This document shows positions 1-10,062 of a stretch of DNA of 64,000 nucleotides, one piece after another. The translations under genes were made by a program, and so were the position numbers. The DNA comes from an uncultured Alphaproteobacteria bacterium (GTDB lineage Bacteria; Pseudomonadota; Alphaproteobacteria; RF32; CAG-239). The stretch lies in assembly GCA_910585375.1 (NCBI GenBank), contig CAJUCZ010000004.1, forward strand, positions 24,466-88,465, read 5' to 3'. The notes under the pieces were generated by a model that saw only the letters and a program-made list of their open reading frames with translations, ran no database searches and had not been told where the DNA came from. Every line of letters begins with the position of its first letter. Positions within the stretch are counted from its first letter, which is position 1.

Positions 1-160
1 GGGCTTTGGCTCTATCCTGCAAGGATATTTGTCAACGTCCAACGTCAATCCGGTGGCCGAAATTACCGAGCTGATTTCTGCCCAGCGCGCTTATGAGATG
101 AACTCAAAAGTCATCTCGACGGCTGACCAGATGCTGAGTACCATTAATCAGCTGAAATAA
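1..160 (+). CDS. flgG: Flagellar basal-body distal rod protein FlgG, C-terminal end (partial)
   Basis: Only the last 52 codons are in the window; the reading frame begins at base 2 and ends with TAA at 158-160. The visible residues include [19 protein letters not shown] and then [10 protein letters not shown] and STADQML. This is the conserved C-terminal helix of rod/hook proteins, which packs the distal rod of the flagellar basal body in the periplasm. It lies 12 bases upstream of flgA and is followed by flgH, the usual flgG-flgA-flgH order. FlgG is preferred over FlgF or FlgE because of this neighbourhood and the SNVN motif. The 5' part is outside the window. Confidence 0.93.
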   Translation, partial: GFGSILQGYLSTSNVNPVAEITELISAQRAYEMNSKVISTADQMLSTINQLK

Positions 161-172
161 GGGGTAGGCAAG

Positions 173-883
173 ATGAAAAATTTGCTGCTGGTTTTAACGT
201 TTGTTCTGACGGTTGCTAATCCGTTTCCGGCTTTCGGACAGACTTATGTCTCGGAAGAGGACATTGCCTCCGCGCTGAAAAAAGAATATCTCGAGCGCTT
301 TGGCGAGGGCGATGAAATTGAGCTGGAATTTTACGGCGGCCGGACAAATTTTAGTCTGGAAGAGGCCGGAGAAGTTAAAATCATGGTGGCAAATGCCCGT
401 TTTGACGAGCTGCAAAATAAGTTTTCCGCGGATGTGGAAGTTTTTGCCGGCGGCAAACCGGCGGCAAAATCCGCTTATCAGGGAAAATATTACATTTTGA
501 CCGAAGTATTTGTGCCGGCGCAAAACATCAACAAGGGCGAAGTCATTACGGCCGACAAGCTGAAAAGCATTAAAGTCCGCGCCAATCGTGTCAAACCGCA
601 GCATCTGGCCGACAAGGACAAACTGATAAATATGGAAGCCAAAAGAAACCTGCGCGAAGGCAAAATGATAAGCGATAAAGACGTGGGCAAAATTGTTCTG
701 ATAAAAAAAGGCAGTATTGTAAATTTGATTTATCAGACCCCGTATATGCAGATAACCGCCAAGGCCGAGGCTTTGGAAGACGGCTGCCGCGGCGACCGGA
801 TTGAAATCCGCAATACCAAAAGCAAAAAAGATTTATACGGCGAGGTTGTTGACGCCGAAACGGTTCGGATTGAGCAGCAGTAA
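173..883 (+). CDS. flgA: Flagellar basal body P-ring formation chaperone FlgA
   Basis: This 236-residue protein has an N-terminal signal peptide (about residues 1-22, hydrophobic LLLVLTFVLTVA, then AFGQ). It ends in a SAF/ChapFlgA domain: the stretch around residues 110-190 carries VPAQNINKGEVITADKL, RNLREGKMIS and IKKGSIVNLIY, typical of FlgA. FlgA is the periplasmic chaperone that assists assembly of the FlgI P-ring. The start ATG is preceded by AGGGGTAGGCAAG. It sits between flgG and flgH, probably in one operon (gaps of 12 and 15 bases). Length is normal for the family. Confidence 0.93.
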   Translation: MKNLLLVLTFVLTVANPFPAFGQTYVSEEDIASALKKEYLERFGEGDEIELEFYGGRTNFSLEEAGEVKIMVANARFDELQNKFSADVEVFAGGKPAAKSAYQGKYYILTEVFVPAQNINKGEVITADKLKSIKVRANRVKPQHLADKDKLINMEAKRNLREGKMISDKDVGKIVLIKKGSIVNLIYQTPYMQITAKAEALEDGCRGDRIEIRNTKSKKDLYGEVVDAETVRIEQQ

Positions 884-898
884 GAAGAGGGACAGAAA

Positions 899-1657
899 AT
901 GAATAAATTTAACGGAATCAAACTTTGTGCAGGCATGCTGCTGATGGCGACATCGCTTTCCGGTTGCGGAATCTGGAACCGCCTGACCTCAATCGGCGAA
1001 CTTCCTCCGATCAGCCCGATTGAAAACCCGACCGAGGCCAAAGGCTATGAGCCGGTCAGTATGCCGATGCCGCAGCAGATTCAGGCGCAGCCGATGGCCA
1101 ATTCTTTGTGGAAACCCGGATCGTCCGGCTTTTTCAAAGACCAGCGCGCTTCTAAGGTCGGCGATATTATCACGGTCAAAATTTCGGCCAAAGACAATGC
1201 TTTAATGGAAAATGAAACCGAGCAGAACCGTGATGACAACAAAGATTCCGTTGGCATTACCGCCTTTGCCGGATACGAGTCTTATGCCAAAGATTATTTG
1301 CCGGATGCCGTTGATCCGACTAATCTGATTGACATTACGTCCAACCGTGAGATTTCCGGCGATGGTAAAATTGACCGTCAGGAAAAAATCAATATGACTC
1401 TGGCCGCAATTGTCACGCAGGTTTTGCCGAACGGCAATCTGGTCATTGAAGGCAATCAGGAGATCCGCGTTAATTATGAGCTCCGCCAGATGACTGTCCG
1501 CGGCATTATCCGCCGGGCTGACATTCAGTCTGACAATACCATCGAGTCGAGCAAAATTGCCGAGATGCGTGTTTCTTACGGCGGCAAAGGTGTTATCTCG
1601 GATGTTCAGCAGCCGCGTTACGGCCGCCAGCTGATAGACATCTTATCACCGTTTTAA
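899..1657 (+). CDS. flgH: Flagellar L-ring lipoprotein FlgH
   Basis: FlgH forms the outer-membrane L-ring of the flagellar basal body. The 252-residue product starts with a lipoprotein signal ending in the lipobox LSGC (Cys at about residue 23). Typical FlgH segments follow: SLWKPGSSGFFKDQRA, VGDIITVKI, then LPNGNLVIEGNQEIRVNYE and a C-terminal GVISDVQQPRYGRQLIDIL. An AGAGGGACAG ribosome-binding region precedes the ATG, 15 bases after flgA. A strong terminator follows at 1779-1826, so the operon appears to end here. flgI is not adjacent. Confidence 0.95.
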   Translation: MNKFNGIKLCAGMLLMATSLSGCGIWNRLTSIGELPPISPIENPTEAKGYEPVSMPMPQQIQAQPMANSLWKPGSSGFFKDQRASKVGDIITVKISAKDNALMENETEQNRDDNKDSVGITAFAGYESYAKDYLPDAVDPTNLIDITSNREISGDGKIDRQEKINMTLAAIVTQVLPNGNLVIEGNQEIRVNYELRQMTVRGIIRRADIQSDNTIESSKIAEMRVSYGGKGVISDVQQPRYGRQLIDILSPF

Positions 1658-1720
1658 TTAAAGTTTCCCTTATTATTATGTTTTGTGGTGTTAAAAAATC
1701 TCCCCATTTTTTACCCGCAC

Positions 1721-1826
1721 GGGGCTGCCGGTCCGGAATAGATCCCCAACTTTGCCGGAAATGCACAGCCCCATCCCTAAACGGGTTCGTTTGACTTCCC
1801 CAATTTGAGCGAGCCCGTTTGTTTTT
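1721..1826 (+). terminator. Tandem hairpins and intrinsic terminator after flgH
   Basis: Two structures lie in the 260-base gap after flgH. The first pairs GGGGCTG (1721-1727) with CAGCCCC (1766-1772) and has CCGG repeats inside the loop. The second pairs the 11-base arm at 1779-1789 with 1810-1820 (one G-U pair) and runs into GTTTTTAAAT, a good rho-independent terminator. The first hairpin is not needed for termination and could be a 3'-UTR structure; I see no known riboswitch in it. Confidence 0.7.
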
Positions 1827-1917
1827 AAATAAGAAGTGAATAGCTTTAAGTTTATGGTTTAAAAGTAAAGCCGGATAGATTATATCAGAAAAGGAAAATT
1901 TTTTTGAAGGATGCAAA

Positions 1918-2583
1918 ATGAGAAAAAATATAAATGAAGTGAAACATGCGGAAAATGAAGCCGAGATTTTTTTGAGACACGCTCTGGCGATTTCAAATGC
2001 TTTTGGCAGCAACGATGAAATTGCAATCCTGACCGCATTGGATAATAACTTAAAATTGTGGGTAGAGATAGAAACTTCTCTCAAAGACGTAAAGAATTTG
2101 CTTCCTGAAGATATCAAAGAAAACTTGCTCAAGTTGTCAAAATTCATTGAGCGCCTTACCTTATCAAAAGGTCTTCATATGACTGCGCCGGATTATAACT
2201 GCCTTATTAACATCAATATGCAGATTTCCGAGGGCTTGCTGGAAGCCGTCAGAAACCATCTGGCCAAGGAAGAGGCTTTCTCTTTGTTAAAATGCGCGCT
2301 GGACATTTCTACAGCCCGCGATAATGAAGACAAAAACGGTCTGGTGGCAGCGCTTGACAATAATATGAAACTTTGGGTTTATATTAAAACGCTGGCCAAT
2401 TCCGAAGAAAATAATATGCCGAAAGAAACCAAGAACAATCTGATAAAACTGGCAGATTACGTTTCGGCCAAAACTTTGGAAGTCGGACAGGATATTGATA
2501 ACCTGAACCAAAAGGCCATCGACAGCATGATTATGACCAATCTGCAAATTTCCGAAGGTCTGATGAACAAAAAAAGCGCTTAA
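1918..2583 (+). CDS. Tandem double-domain FlaF-like flagellin regulator
   Basis: I read this 221-residue protein as two FlaF-type domains in tandem. Repeat 1 (about 10-105) has TALDNNLKLWVEI, LPEDIKENLLKLSKFI and YNCLININMQISEGLL. Repeat 2 (about 115-218) has AALDNNMKLWVYI, MPKETKNNLIKLADYV and IDSMIMTNLQISEGLM. Both match the pattern of canonical FlaF, such as the single-domain protein at 12214-12582 (DKNRKLWAII, PADVRQNILNLSVFI, LIDINMNLAKGL). FlaF is known in Alphaproteobacteria as a partner of FlbT in flagellin synthesis and secretion control. The gene has its own GAAGGATGC ribosome-binding site and follows the flg operon terminator. A duplicated FlaF is unusual; the function of the pair is inferred. 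Confidence 0.72.
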   Translation: MRKNINEVKHAENEAEIFLRHALAISNAFGSNDEIAILTALDNNLKLWVEIETSLKDVKNLLPEDIKENLLKLSKFIERLTLSKGLHMTAPDYNCLININMQISEGLLEAVRNHLAKEEAFSLLKCALDISTARDNEDKNGLVAALDNNMKLWVYIKTLANSEENNMPKETKNNLIKLADYVSAKTLEVGQDIDNLNQKAIDSMIMTNLQISEGLMNKKSA

Positions 2584-2598
2584 TTAATAAAGTACATT

Positions 2599-2631
2599 AA
2601 AAAAGCGGAGGAAATCCTCCGCTTTTGTTTT
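2599..2631. terminator. Bidirectional intrinsic terminator
   Basis: The stem GCGGAGG/CCTCCGC with an AAAT loop is flanked by A-rich and T-rich tracts on both sides. It can end transcription of the double FlaF gene on the plus strand and of the convergent cysteine-rich gene on the minus strand. Confidence 0.85.
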
Positions 2632-2648
2632 GGTGTGTATAAACCGTT

Positions 2649-3848
2649 TTAGTTGCAGGTTCCTTCATATGATGACGTTTTACCGTCACAGGTTGTATTT
2701 TTATCACTGCAAGAGCCACAGTTTTCTGAAGTATACCCATACTTACCGGTTCCATTTTTCTCACAATCTTCTTTGGTAAGATAGATTGTTCCGTTAGAAT
2801 AGCAGGCTGAGGTTGTGAATACATCATTTTCTTCTCCTGTAGAGGTGTTTCTGCAGCCTTTAGTTACCTTATGGACCCAATGGTAACCGGAACCGCTTGG
2901 GGAACAAGAGCCGCCACCGGCTGCGCGGACATACCCGACCCACTTGTTGCCGGAACTCCCGCTCCCTGAACTTCCGCTGCCACCAGATCCTGAACCTCCG
3001 CCTGAACCGCCGGAATTACCGGAAGACGGGGGCGGGGTATAACAAGACCCACAGCATTTTCTGGTACCGCCGCACCCGTCGGAACAAGAATAGCAGTTGC
3101 ATCCGCTTTCATCACCATAAGGCGTACAGCATGATTGATAAGGATAATAGCATGTTTTCGTGCGGCATCCGTTCTTGGTCGACCCGCCGCAACCTCCGGG
3201 GTTAGAGGTTGAAGTTCCGGACGGGCAGTTAGGATTGCAGGTGTAATAGCAGGTATAACCGCAGCCGTCAGAGCCGTTTGCTCCGTAAGAAGAATAACTT
3301 AAAGACGTATTCGCCGGACAGCCGGAAGGCCTGCAGCAGGTACCGAAATTGTTATCATAAGAACAGCGGCCGGAGGCATGAAGTTTCTGACCGGACGGGC
3401 ATGAGTTTGTATATCCGGTATCGCGACAAGCCCGTTGATTGTCTCTTTTACAACCTTTGTATAAAGTTGCGAAACTTGGGCAAGGCTGGTCAACATAGTT
3501 CGGGATAGAACATGAGGTCGTGTTATAACCGTTATCGGTACACCATTTAACCGGATCACATTTAAGGTAATAATCGTCTTTCTTACACTTACCGACCTGT
3601 GCCTGATACTGCGGACATTTACCGGAAGCATAATAGGTGTAACCTTTCTTCTCACACCATTCAGTGTCATTGTTGACATTCATGTTTACATCGCCGTGCA
3701 AGGTATCGGAATCCTGACAGTCAGGCAGGAAACAGACGCCACAATAAGCATTGGAAGGCGGGAGGAAGACCGAGAAAGCAGCGGCCACAGCCAGGGCTGA
3801 TACCGCAGAGTTTAGTTTCAGGTGTAGCATAGTGTTAATGTTTTTCAT
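2649..3848 (-). CDS. Secreted cysteine-rich surface protein (paralogue 1)
   Basis: The 399-residue protein has a signal peptide (SAVSALAVAAAFSVFLPPSNA, about residues 14-34) followed by a mature part with 41 cysteines. They occur in short C-rich modules such as ASGKCPQY, CSIPNYVDQPCPSF, CYYTCNPNCPSG and CSDGCGGTRKCC. A Gly/Ser linker (GGSGGGSGSGGSGSSGSG) lies at about 285-305, before a distinct C-terminal domain. No enzyme motif is visible. The first ~270 residues closely match the protein at 28455-29585, while the C-termini differ. It is likely exported and disulfide-bonded, on the surface or in the periplasm. The ATG at 3848 is preceded by GGGAGGAAGCCG. A near-consensus promoter lies 140 bases upstream. 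Confidence 0.8.
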   Translation of the reverse strand: MKNINTMLHLKLNSAVSALAVAAAFSVFLPPSNAYCGVCFLPDCQDSDTLHGDVNMNVNNDTEWCEKKGYTYYASGKCPQYQAQVGKCKKDDYYLKCDPVKWCTDNGYNTTSCSIPNYVDQPCPSFATLYKGCKRDNQRACRDTGYTNSCPSGQKLHASGRCSYDNNFGTCCRPSGCPANTSLSYSSYGANGSDGCGYTCYYTCNPNCPSGTSTSNPGGCGGSTKNGCRTKTCYYPYQSCCTPYGDESGCNCYSCSDGCGGTRKCCGSCYTPPPSSGNSGGSGGGSGSGGSGSSGSGSSGNKWVGYVRAAGGGSCSPSGSGYHWVHKVTKGCRNTSTGEENDVFTTSACYSNGTIYLTKEDCEKNGTGKYGYTSENCGSCSDKNTTCDGKTSSYEGTCN

Positions 3849-3988
3849 CGGCTTCCTCCCAAAGCAAACGCACCCAGCGGGTGAGGCAACAAAAGCCCCG
3901 ATCGTCTGTCAACAATGTGCCAAAGCTTTCGCGTTGCTTTTTTCTTTATCTGGGCAACCCAGTGCCCGGAATGGTTAATACTAATGTC

Positions 3989-4017
3989 ACTATAGCACAC
4001 GAAAGCGCAAGAGTCAA
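3989..4017 (-). promoter_or_regulatory. Sigma-70-type promoter of cysteine-rich gene 1
   Basis: Read on the minus strand, TTGACT (4017-4012) is separated by 17 bases from TATAGT (3994-3989). Transcription would start near 3982 and leave a 5' leader of about 130 bases. The same arrangement, with similar flanking sequence (ATGAAAAGTCG and GAGATTTTGG on the plus strand), precedes the paralogue at 29728-29756. That conservation supports it being a real promoter. Confidence 0.8.
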
Positions 4018-4241
4018 CACATAATGAAAAGTCGGGTGGAGATTTTGGGCAGCAGGATGGGAAAAGCAGAGGGGATTTTGGCTAATCAGGGAGGAGAAAG
4101 TGGAGGGAATGGAGAAAGAATGGAAAGGCGGAAATGGGAAAATAAAAAATGAATTTAAAGATAAGGAAATGATTCTTTCTCTTGAATTCATCCTAAGCCT
4201 TATTATCTATAACGCAGACAAATTTCATAAGGGCTGAAACC
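4018..4241. other. Intergenic region upstream of the efflux operon
   Basis: About 220 bases with no gene. It begins with the segment shared with the other cysteine-rich gene and continues as purine-rich DNA (GGAGGAGAAAGTGGAGGG). No confident promoter for the efflux operon and no divergent regulator gene is visible, so control of the operon is unknown. Confidence 0.5.
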
Positions 4242-5396
4242 ATGACCAAACAAGAAAAAAAGACATATGCGGAAATTTTGCTGATTTTTGCCATTATCGC
4301 TGTTGTAATATATTTTTATTATCATAAGGGAACACCGCGGCAAATGGCAGCCAAAAGCGGCGAACTGCCGGAAATCACCTTAAACGTAATGCCGGCTCAG
4401 GCGGAAAAAGTTACGGTTGACAATTCGTATATCGGCTATGTCACCCCCATAAACTCCGTGGCGGTCACACCTTATATTAACGGTTTTCTTGAAGACATTA
4501 TGGTTACCGGCGGCCAGCTTGCCGAGCAGGGCGATACTCTGGTGGTTATCCGGCAGGACGAGTATAAGGCCAATCTCAAAATGGCCGAAGCCAAGCTCAT
4601 GCAGGCTCAGGCTGATTACGCCAATGCCGCGGTTTATTATAAAAGAATGCGCGAGGCCGGTGTTAAAATCATTTCCAAAACCGAACTTGATAATGCCAAA
4701 GCCCAATATTTGTCCGCACAGGCCGCTGTTGCTGAAGCCAAAGCCAGCGTAGCGCTTGCCAAAGTCAATTATGACTATACGGTGATTCAGGCGCCCATTT
4801 CCGGTATTGTCGGCGATGTCAGTCTGAGCCGCGGCGATTATGTTTCGCCGTCTTCGCCGCCTTTGTTTACGATTATTCAGTATGATCCGATACGCGTTGT
4901 ATTTTCTCTGACGGATAAAGAATATCTGGATGAAATCACCCGCAATCCGCAACAGCCCTTCGCCAACGAAAAAATATCGCTCCGTTTGGCCAACGGCAAA
5001 ATTTATGAGGCCGCCGGACAATACAAATATATGGGCAATGAACTGGACAAGCCTACAAGCTCAATCTCTGTTTATGCCGATTTTCCCAACCCCGGCCGTG
5101 AATTGGTAGCCAATGCTTATGTTGATGTTCTGGTCGAAAAAACTTACGGCGATGTCGTGCGTGTCCGCCAAAGTTACGTCACGCTCGAGAACAAAGGCGC
5201 CTATGTTTATACGGTGCAAAACGGCAAACTGAATAAAAAGCAGGTAGAGATTATAACCGTTTCAGATAATGACTACCTGCTCAAAAATACTTTTGCTGCC
5301 GGAGAATATATTGTGGTTGACAAAGTCGGGCGCATTGCCAAAGGCCAAAAGATAAAAACCCGTTTGATTGGGGCAGAGAACGGGGAGAAGAAATAA
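4242..5396 (+). CDS. RND efflux periplasmic adaptor (membrane fusion) protein
   Basis: This 384-residue member of the HlyD/AcrA/MexA family has an N-terminal membrane anchor ([16 protein letters not shown], about 12-28). A barrel-sandwich/lipoyl half follows ([18 protein letters not shown]), then a coiled-coil hairpin (about 105-170) and the second lipoyl half ([19 protein letters not shown]). A beta-barrel and membrane-proximal domain end the protein. It bridges the inner-membrane pump and the outer-membrane channel in the periplasm. Its stop overlaps the pump gene start (TAATG), indicating translational coupling. No lipobox is seen, so it is anchored by the TM helix. Substrates cannot be read from the sequence. 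Confidence 0.93.
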   Translation: MTKQEKKTYAEILLIFAIIAVVIYFYYHKGTPRQMAAKSGELPEITLNVMPAQAEKVTVDNSYIGYVTPINSVAVTPYINGFLEDIMVTGGQLAEQGDTLVVIRQDEYKANLKMAEAKLMQAQADYANAAVYYKRMREAGVKIISKTELDNAKAQYLSAQAAVAEAKASVALAKVNYDYTVIQAPISGIVGDVSLSRGDYVSPSSPPLFTIIQYDPIRVVFSLTDKEYLDEITRNPQQPFANEKISLRLANGKIYEAAGQYKYMGNELDKPTSSISVYADFPNPGRELVANAYVDVLVEKTYGDVVRVRQSYVTLENKGAYVYTVQNGKLNKKQVEIITVSDNDYLLKNTFAAGEYIVVDKVGRIAKGQKIKTRLIGAENGEKK

Positions 5397-8300
5397 TGTT
5401 TTCAGAGTATTTTATTGACCGTCCGCGCTTTGCCGCCGTCATTTCCATTATTATGGTGCTGGTGGGCGTGCTGGCAATTTTGGTCTTGCCGGTTTCGCAG
5501 TATCCGCAAATTACGCCGCCGCAGATTGTTGTCAGCACGACTTATCCGGGCGCCAATGCCAAAGTGTTGGTCGATACCGTGGCTATCCCGATAGAAAACG
5601 AGCTGAACGGCGTTGAAAATATGCTTTATATGTCTTCCACCTCGGATGACAACGGTTCTTATCAGCTGACAATCACTTTTGACATCGGCACAGATCCTGA
5701 CATTGCTCAGGTGCAGGTTGAAAACCGCCTGCAACAGGTCAATTCCCAGCTTCCCGCTTTGGTGATTCAGGAAGGCATCAGCGTCGAAACCCGCTCGACC
5801 AATCTGTTGGCCATGTTAATTCTGCGTTCGCCCAACCGCACCTATAATGACTTGTTTCTGAGCAACTTTGCCTATGAGAATATTCAAAACCCGCTGGCGC
5901 GCGTCAAAGGTATCGGCGATGTCCAGATTTACGGTCCGCAATACAGTATGCGCATTTGGTTGAATACGGAAAAAATTTCTTCCCTCGGATTGGACAGCAC
6001 CGATGTTGTTAAAGCCATTGAAAGCCAGAACATTCAGGCTTCAATCGGAGAAATCGGTGCCGCTCCGAGTCGCCCCGATACGGCGGTTGTAATGTCGCTT
6101 ACCGCCAAAGGCTTGTTGAACAGCGTGGAAGATTTTGAGAATATTGTCATCACGACTTCGGCTGACGGTGGAATTATCCGGCTGAAAGACATTTCCCGCA
6201 TTGAACTGGGAGCGGACACTTACAGCATGAATGCCCATTTTGACAACGCTCCGGCAGTGGTTATCGGTCTGAGCCAGACGCCGAACTCCAATTCTCTGGA
6301 TATTATGAAAAATGTTCAAAAAGAAATCGCCAGTCTCCAAAAAACTTTTCCTGCCGATATGGAATTTGCCGTAGCATACGATTCGACAGATTTTGTACGT
6401 GCATCTATTGAAAGCATTTTGGAAACGCTGGTCATAACTTTCTCGCTGGTTGTGTTGGTCACTTATGTTTTTCTGCAACGCGCCAAAACCACGTTGATTC
6501 CGCTCATTACCATTCCTGTATCGTTGGTTGCGACCTTCGCCGTCATCTTTGCGCTTGGCTTTGATATTAATATTTTAACACTGTTCGCCATGATTCTGGC
6601 CATTGGTCTGGTTGTGGACGATGCGATTATTGTGGTCGAACGCGTCCAATATCTGATGCTTAATGAAAAAATGGATGCCAAAGCAGCCTCTGTCAAGGCC
6701 ATGCAGCAGATTGCCAGTGCCATCGTCGCTACAACTTTTGTGCTGTTGTCAATCTTTATTCCGGTCGGATTGATGGCGGGTATTACCGGCAAGATTTATC
6801 AGCAGTTTGCCGTCACGATTGCCACATCAGTTGCTTTTTCGGCATTTAATGCCTTAACGCTGAGCCCGGCGCTTTGCTCGATTTTTCTCAGGGGCGATGA
6901 CGGCACGACCGACAATCCTTTATTTATCTGGTTTAATGACCTGATAACTTTTTTCCGCGATAAATATGTGGCTGTCGTGGGTTGGTTCTCAAGCCGTTTA
7001 AAGTTGACGTCCGTTGTTGTTCTGGCCGCAATCGCCGTTGTTATGCTGACTTTTGCCGGTACCGCCACTTCTTTTATTCCGGAAGAAGATCAGGGGATTA
7101 TCTTTACCAATGTCCAGCTCCGCAATACCGCGACCATCAACCAGACAAACGAGCTGTTGGACAAGCTTGGACACGAGGTTTTGCAGGAAGATGGCGTGGA
7201 ATATTTTATTTCTGTAGCCGGCTATTCAATGCTGGGCGGCGGCGGTGAAAACGTTGCACTGGGCGTTATCGGCCTGAAGCCGTGGAAAGAGCGCACCGCC
7301 AAAAGTCTGTCAATGGAAAGCATAACCAATCATCTGACCGCCCAATACGGTCAGAATCCCGATGCCGAAATCAACTTCTTTGCTCCGCCGTCCATTCCGG
7401 GTATCGGCAGTGCCAACGGCCTGACGTTTGAAATGCTTGCCATTCGCAACAGCCTGACACCGGCAGATTTGTTTGACAAAATGGAAACCTTCCTCGGACA
7501 GTTAAATCAAAAGCCGGAAATGTCTTATGCCTTTTCAACCTTTACCGCCGATACGCCGCATGTCTTTTTGGACATTGACCGCACCAAACTCGAGGCCTAT
7601 AACGTTCCTGTGTCCAACCTGTTTACGGCGCTGCAAAATAATCTGGGCTCCCGTTATATTAACAATATTACGCTGAACGGACAGGTAAATAAGGTTATTA
7701 TTCAGGCTGATTTCCAATATCGCCAAAACCTTCGTAATATCGAAAATATGTATGTCCGTTCCAAAACCGGCGACCTTGTCCGAGTCAAGAGCTTTGCCAC
7801 GGTAAGTACTGAAATCTCGCCCAATATTGTGTATCGTTACAATCAATATACCTCCGCCTCGGTCACGGCTCAGTCTGCCCCCGGCGTCAGTACCGGTACT
7901 GCCATTGATACCATCCGCAGTCTGGCCTCTCAGACGCTGGGGCAGGATTACGGTATAGCCTGGACGGGGCTGAGCCTGCAGGAAGTCGAGGCTGCAGGGC
8001 TGGCGCAGGTGCTGATTGCACTGGCCTTGGTGTTTTGCTACCTGTTTTTGGTGGCGCTCTATGAAAGCTGGATGTTGGCTTTTTCGGTAATGTTCTCAAC
8101 CGTGTTCGGCATTCTGGGCGCTCTGGCCGGATTACACCTGATGGGGCTGTCATTGAGTATTTATGCCCAGCTCGGACTGATTATGCTGATTGGTCTGGCA
8201 GCCAAAAATGCCATTTTGATTGTGGAATTTACCAAGGCTTATCGTGATGATGGCGCAAGCATTCTCGAGGCAGCCAAAAAAGGGGCGGAAGAGCGCTTTC

Positions 8301-8596
8301 GCGCCGTGTTGATGACGGCTTTAACGTTTATTCTGGGCGTTTTTCCGATGGTCGTGGCTACCGGTGCCGGAGCGTCAAGCCAGATTGCCATCGGGACGTC
8401 GGTTTTTTTCGGAATGATTGTCGCCACGTTGATCGGCATTATCTTTATTCCGGCGCTGTTTGCAGTCTTTGAGAGTATCAAAGAATGGGCGGGCGGCAGC
8501 CGGGAAGAAGCCGAAGTTATTCGGGAAACCAAAGTCCATGGCAACAAACTGGGCATCAAACTGGATGATACGCCGGAACGGGAGGGCGCAAAATGA
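5396..8596 (+). CDS. RND multidrug efflux transporter (HAE1/AcrB family)
   Basis: At 1066 residues this is a full-length AcrB/MexB-type proton-driven efflux pump of the inner membrane. Residues 1-12 ([12 protein letters not shown]) match the family start. The proton-relay motif [14 protein letters not shown] lies in TM4 (about 405) and [13 protein letters not shown] in TM10 (about 930). Two large periplasmic loops include SFIPEEDQG at the start of the second half. It overlaps the adaptor gene by one base and the channel gene by four bases (ATGA), so the three form one tightly coupled operon. The substrate range is probably hydrophobic or amphiphilic compounds, as for the family; this is not proven. 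Confidence 0.95.
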   Translation: MFSEYFIDRPRFAAVISIIMVLVGVLAILVLPVSQYPQITPPQIVVSTTYPGANAKVLVDTVAIPIENELNGVENMLYMSSTSDDNGSYQLTITFDIGTDPDIAQVQVENRLQQVNSQLPALVIQEGISVETRSTNLLAMLILRSPNRTYNDLFLSNFAYENIQNPLARVKGIGDVQIYGPQYSMRIWLNTEKISSLGLDSTDVVKAIESQNIQASIGEIGAAPSRPDTAVVMSLTAKGLLNSVEDFENIVITTSADGGIIRLKDISRIELGADTYSMNAHFDNAPAVVIGLSQTPNSNSLDIMKNVQKEIASLQKTFPADMEFAVAYDSTDFVRASIESILETLVITFSLVVLVTYVFLQRAKTTLIPLITIPVSLVATFAVIFALGFDINILTLFAMILAIGLVVDDAIIVVERVQYLMLNEKMDAKAASVKAMQQIASAIVATTFVLLSIFIPVGLMAGITGKIYQQFAVTIATSVAFSAFNALTLSPALCSIFLRGDDGTTDNPLFIWFNDLITFFRDKYVAVVGWFSSRLKLTSVVVLAAIAVVMLTFAGTATSFIPEEDQGIIFTNVQLRNTATINQTNELLDKLGHEVLQEDGVEYFISVAGYSMLGGGGENVALGVIGLKPWKERTAKSLSMESITNHLTAQYGQNPDAEINFFAPPSIPGIGSANGLTFEMLAIRNSLTPADLFDKMETFLGQLNQKPEMSYAFSTFTADTPHVFLDIDRTKLEAYNVPVSNLFTALQNNLGSRYINNITLNGQVNKVIIQADFQYRQNLRNIENMYVRSKTGDLVRVKSFATVSTEISPNIVYRYNQYTSASVTAQSAPGVSTGTAIDTIRSLASQTLGQDYGIAWTGLSLQEVEAAGLAQVLIALALVFCYLFLVALYESWMLAFSVMFSTVFGILGALAGLHLMGLSLSIYAQLGLIMLIGLAAKNAILIVEFTKAYRDDGASILEAAKKGAEERFRAVLMTALTFILGVFPMVVATGAGASSQIAIGTSVFFGMIVATLIGIIFIPALFAVFESIKEWAGGSREEAEVIRETKVHGNKLGIKLDDTPEREGAK

Positions 8597-10062
8597 AAAA
8601 AGAAATAAGTTTTGGATTAATGGCCTTCTTGCTGGCTTCTTGTACGGTAGGGCCGGACTATCATCGCCCGCAGGTTTATAGAGATGAAGAAATCTCCAAA
8701 AACCTTGGCCTGAATCCGGCAGAAAGGACGTCCGTTGCCAAAGACTGGTACAAACAGTTTAATGATCCGGTCTTAAATGAGCTTGTCGCTCTGAGCCTCA
8801 AAGACAGCCCCGACGTTAAAATTGCCGTTCAAAAGCTGCGTCAGGCCAGAAACGAATTTGATATCAACGCTTTTAATTTTTTTCCGATGATAGACGTTGA
8901 CGGCAGTTATCACTATAACAAACCGAGCCGTAAAATCGGCTATACCATTGATACCGATTATTATCAGACCGGATTGGATGCCAGCTGGGAACTTGATATC
9001 TGGGGCGGCGGACGCCGGCTGAACGAAAGCCAACAGGCTTTGATGAAAGCGGCTGCGGCGGATCTGGACAATGTGTATGTCAGTCTGGCGGCAGAAACCG
9101 CAACGGACTATATTACCCTGCGCAGCCTTCAGGTTCAGTTGAAAATAGCCGAACAAAATCTGGAATTGCAGCAAAAAATTTATGATATCGTCAAGCGCAA
9201 AAATGAAGTCGGGCTGGAAGACGATGTTGCGCTGAATCAGGCCAAATATGCGATTGAAAATACCAAAACGCTGATTCCTGATTTGCAGCAAAACATTTCC
9301 GAGGCCCGCAACGCGCTGGCAATTCTGACCGGCCGCCTGCCCGGGCAGCTGGACGGGCTTTTGGTTGACCGTAATAAAAATCTGGTGCGCCGCCGGTTTA
9401 ACTTTGAACTGGGTAAAATTTACGAACAACCGGCTTCCGTTATCCGCAACCGTCCGGACGTACAGGTTGCCGAGCAGCAGCTGATTGCACAAAATGCCCT
9501 GGTAGGGCAGGAGATTTCAAAATTGTTTCCCAATGTCAGCCTGAGCGGTTTTCTGGGCTTTCAGGCGCTGGAGGTTTCCGGTCTGGTCGGCAGCAAAACC
9601 TTTATGTATACCTATTCGCCGGCTGTAACCCTGCCGCTTTTGCACTGGGGACAGTTGCAAAATCAGGTGGAACTGCAAAAAAATGTAACGCTGGAATATT
9701 TTTACCGTTACCAGAACAGCATATTGAACGCCGTGGAAGAAGTTAAAAATGCCATGACTTCTATCGGCAATGAATACAAAAAGAACCTTTCGGCCTATGA
9801 AGCCGCTTCATCTCAAAAAAAAGCCACAATGTTGATTTTGGAAAAATACAAACGCGGCCTGATAGAGTTTAATGATGTTTTGACCGCCGAACAGAATTTA
9901 TTAAGCGCGCAAAACAATCTGGCTGCCAGCAACGGTAAGATTTATCAGACGATTATTGCTTATTATAAAGCGGTCGGCGGCGGATATGCCCATAATGCGC
10001 CGGAATTCTGCACACTTTATAAGTCGTCGTTATTAAACGGCACGCCCTGCAATGCTCTCTGA
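8593..10062 (+). CDS. RND efflux outer-membrane factor (OprM/NodT family lipoprotein)
   Basis: This 489-residue TolC-like channel completes the tripartite pump. The N-terminus has a lipoprotein signal with LLASC (Cys about 16), followed by TVGPDYHRP, the standard NodT/OprM motif (VGPDYxxP). Further markers are [12 protein letters not shown] (about 135), [18 protein letters not shown] (about 285) and the repeated helical halves. The ATG overlaps the pump stop by four bases. The last 46 bases overlap the convergent lipoprotein gene on the minus strand. The C-terminal tail after AVGGGY is somewhat longer than usual ([16 protein letters not shown]...), possibly a product of that overlap. Confidence 0.94.
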   Translation: MKKEISFGLMAFLLASCTVGPDYHRPQVYRDEEISKNLGLNPAERTSVAKDWYKQFNDPVLNELVALSLKDSPDVKIAVQKLRQARNEFDINAFNFFPMIDVDGSYHYNKPSRKIGYTIDTDYYQTGLDASWELDIWGGGRRLNESQQALMKAAAADLDNVYVSLAAETATDYITLRSLQVQLKIAEQNLELQQKIYDIVKRKNEVGLEDDVALNQAKYAIENTKTLIPDLQQNISEARNALAILTGRLPGQLDGLLVDRNKNLVRRRFNFELGKIYEQPASVIRNRPDVQVAEQQLIAQNALVGQEISKLFPNVSLSGFLGFQALEVSGLVGSKTFMYTYSPAVTLPLLHWGQLQNQVELQKNVTLEYFYRYQNSILNAVEEVKNAMTSIGNEYKKNLSAYEAASSQKKATMLILEKYKRGLIEFNDVLTAEQNLLSAQNNLAASNGKIYQTIIAYYKAVGGGYAHNAPEFCTLYKSSLLNGTPCNAL

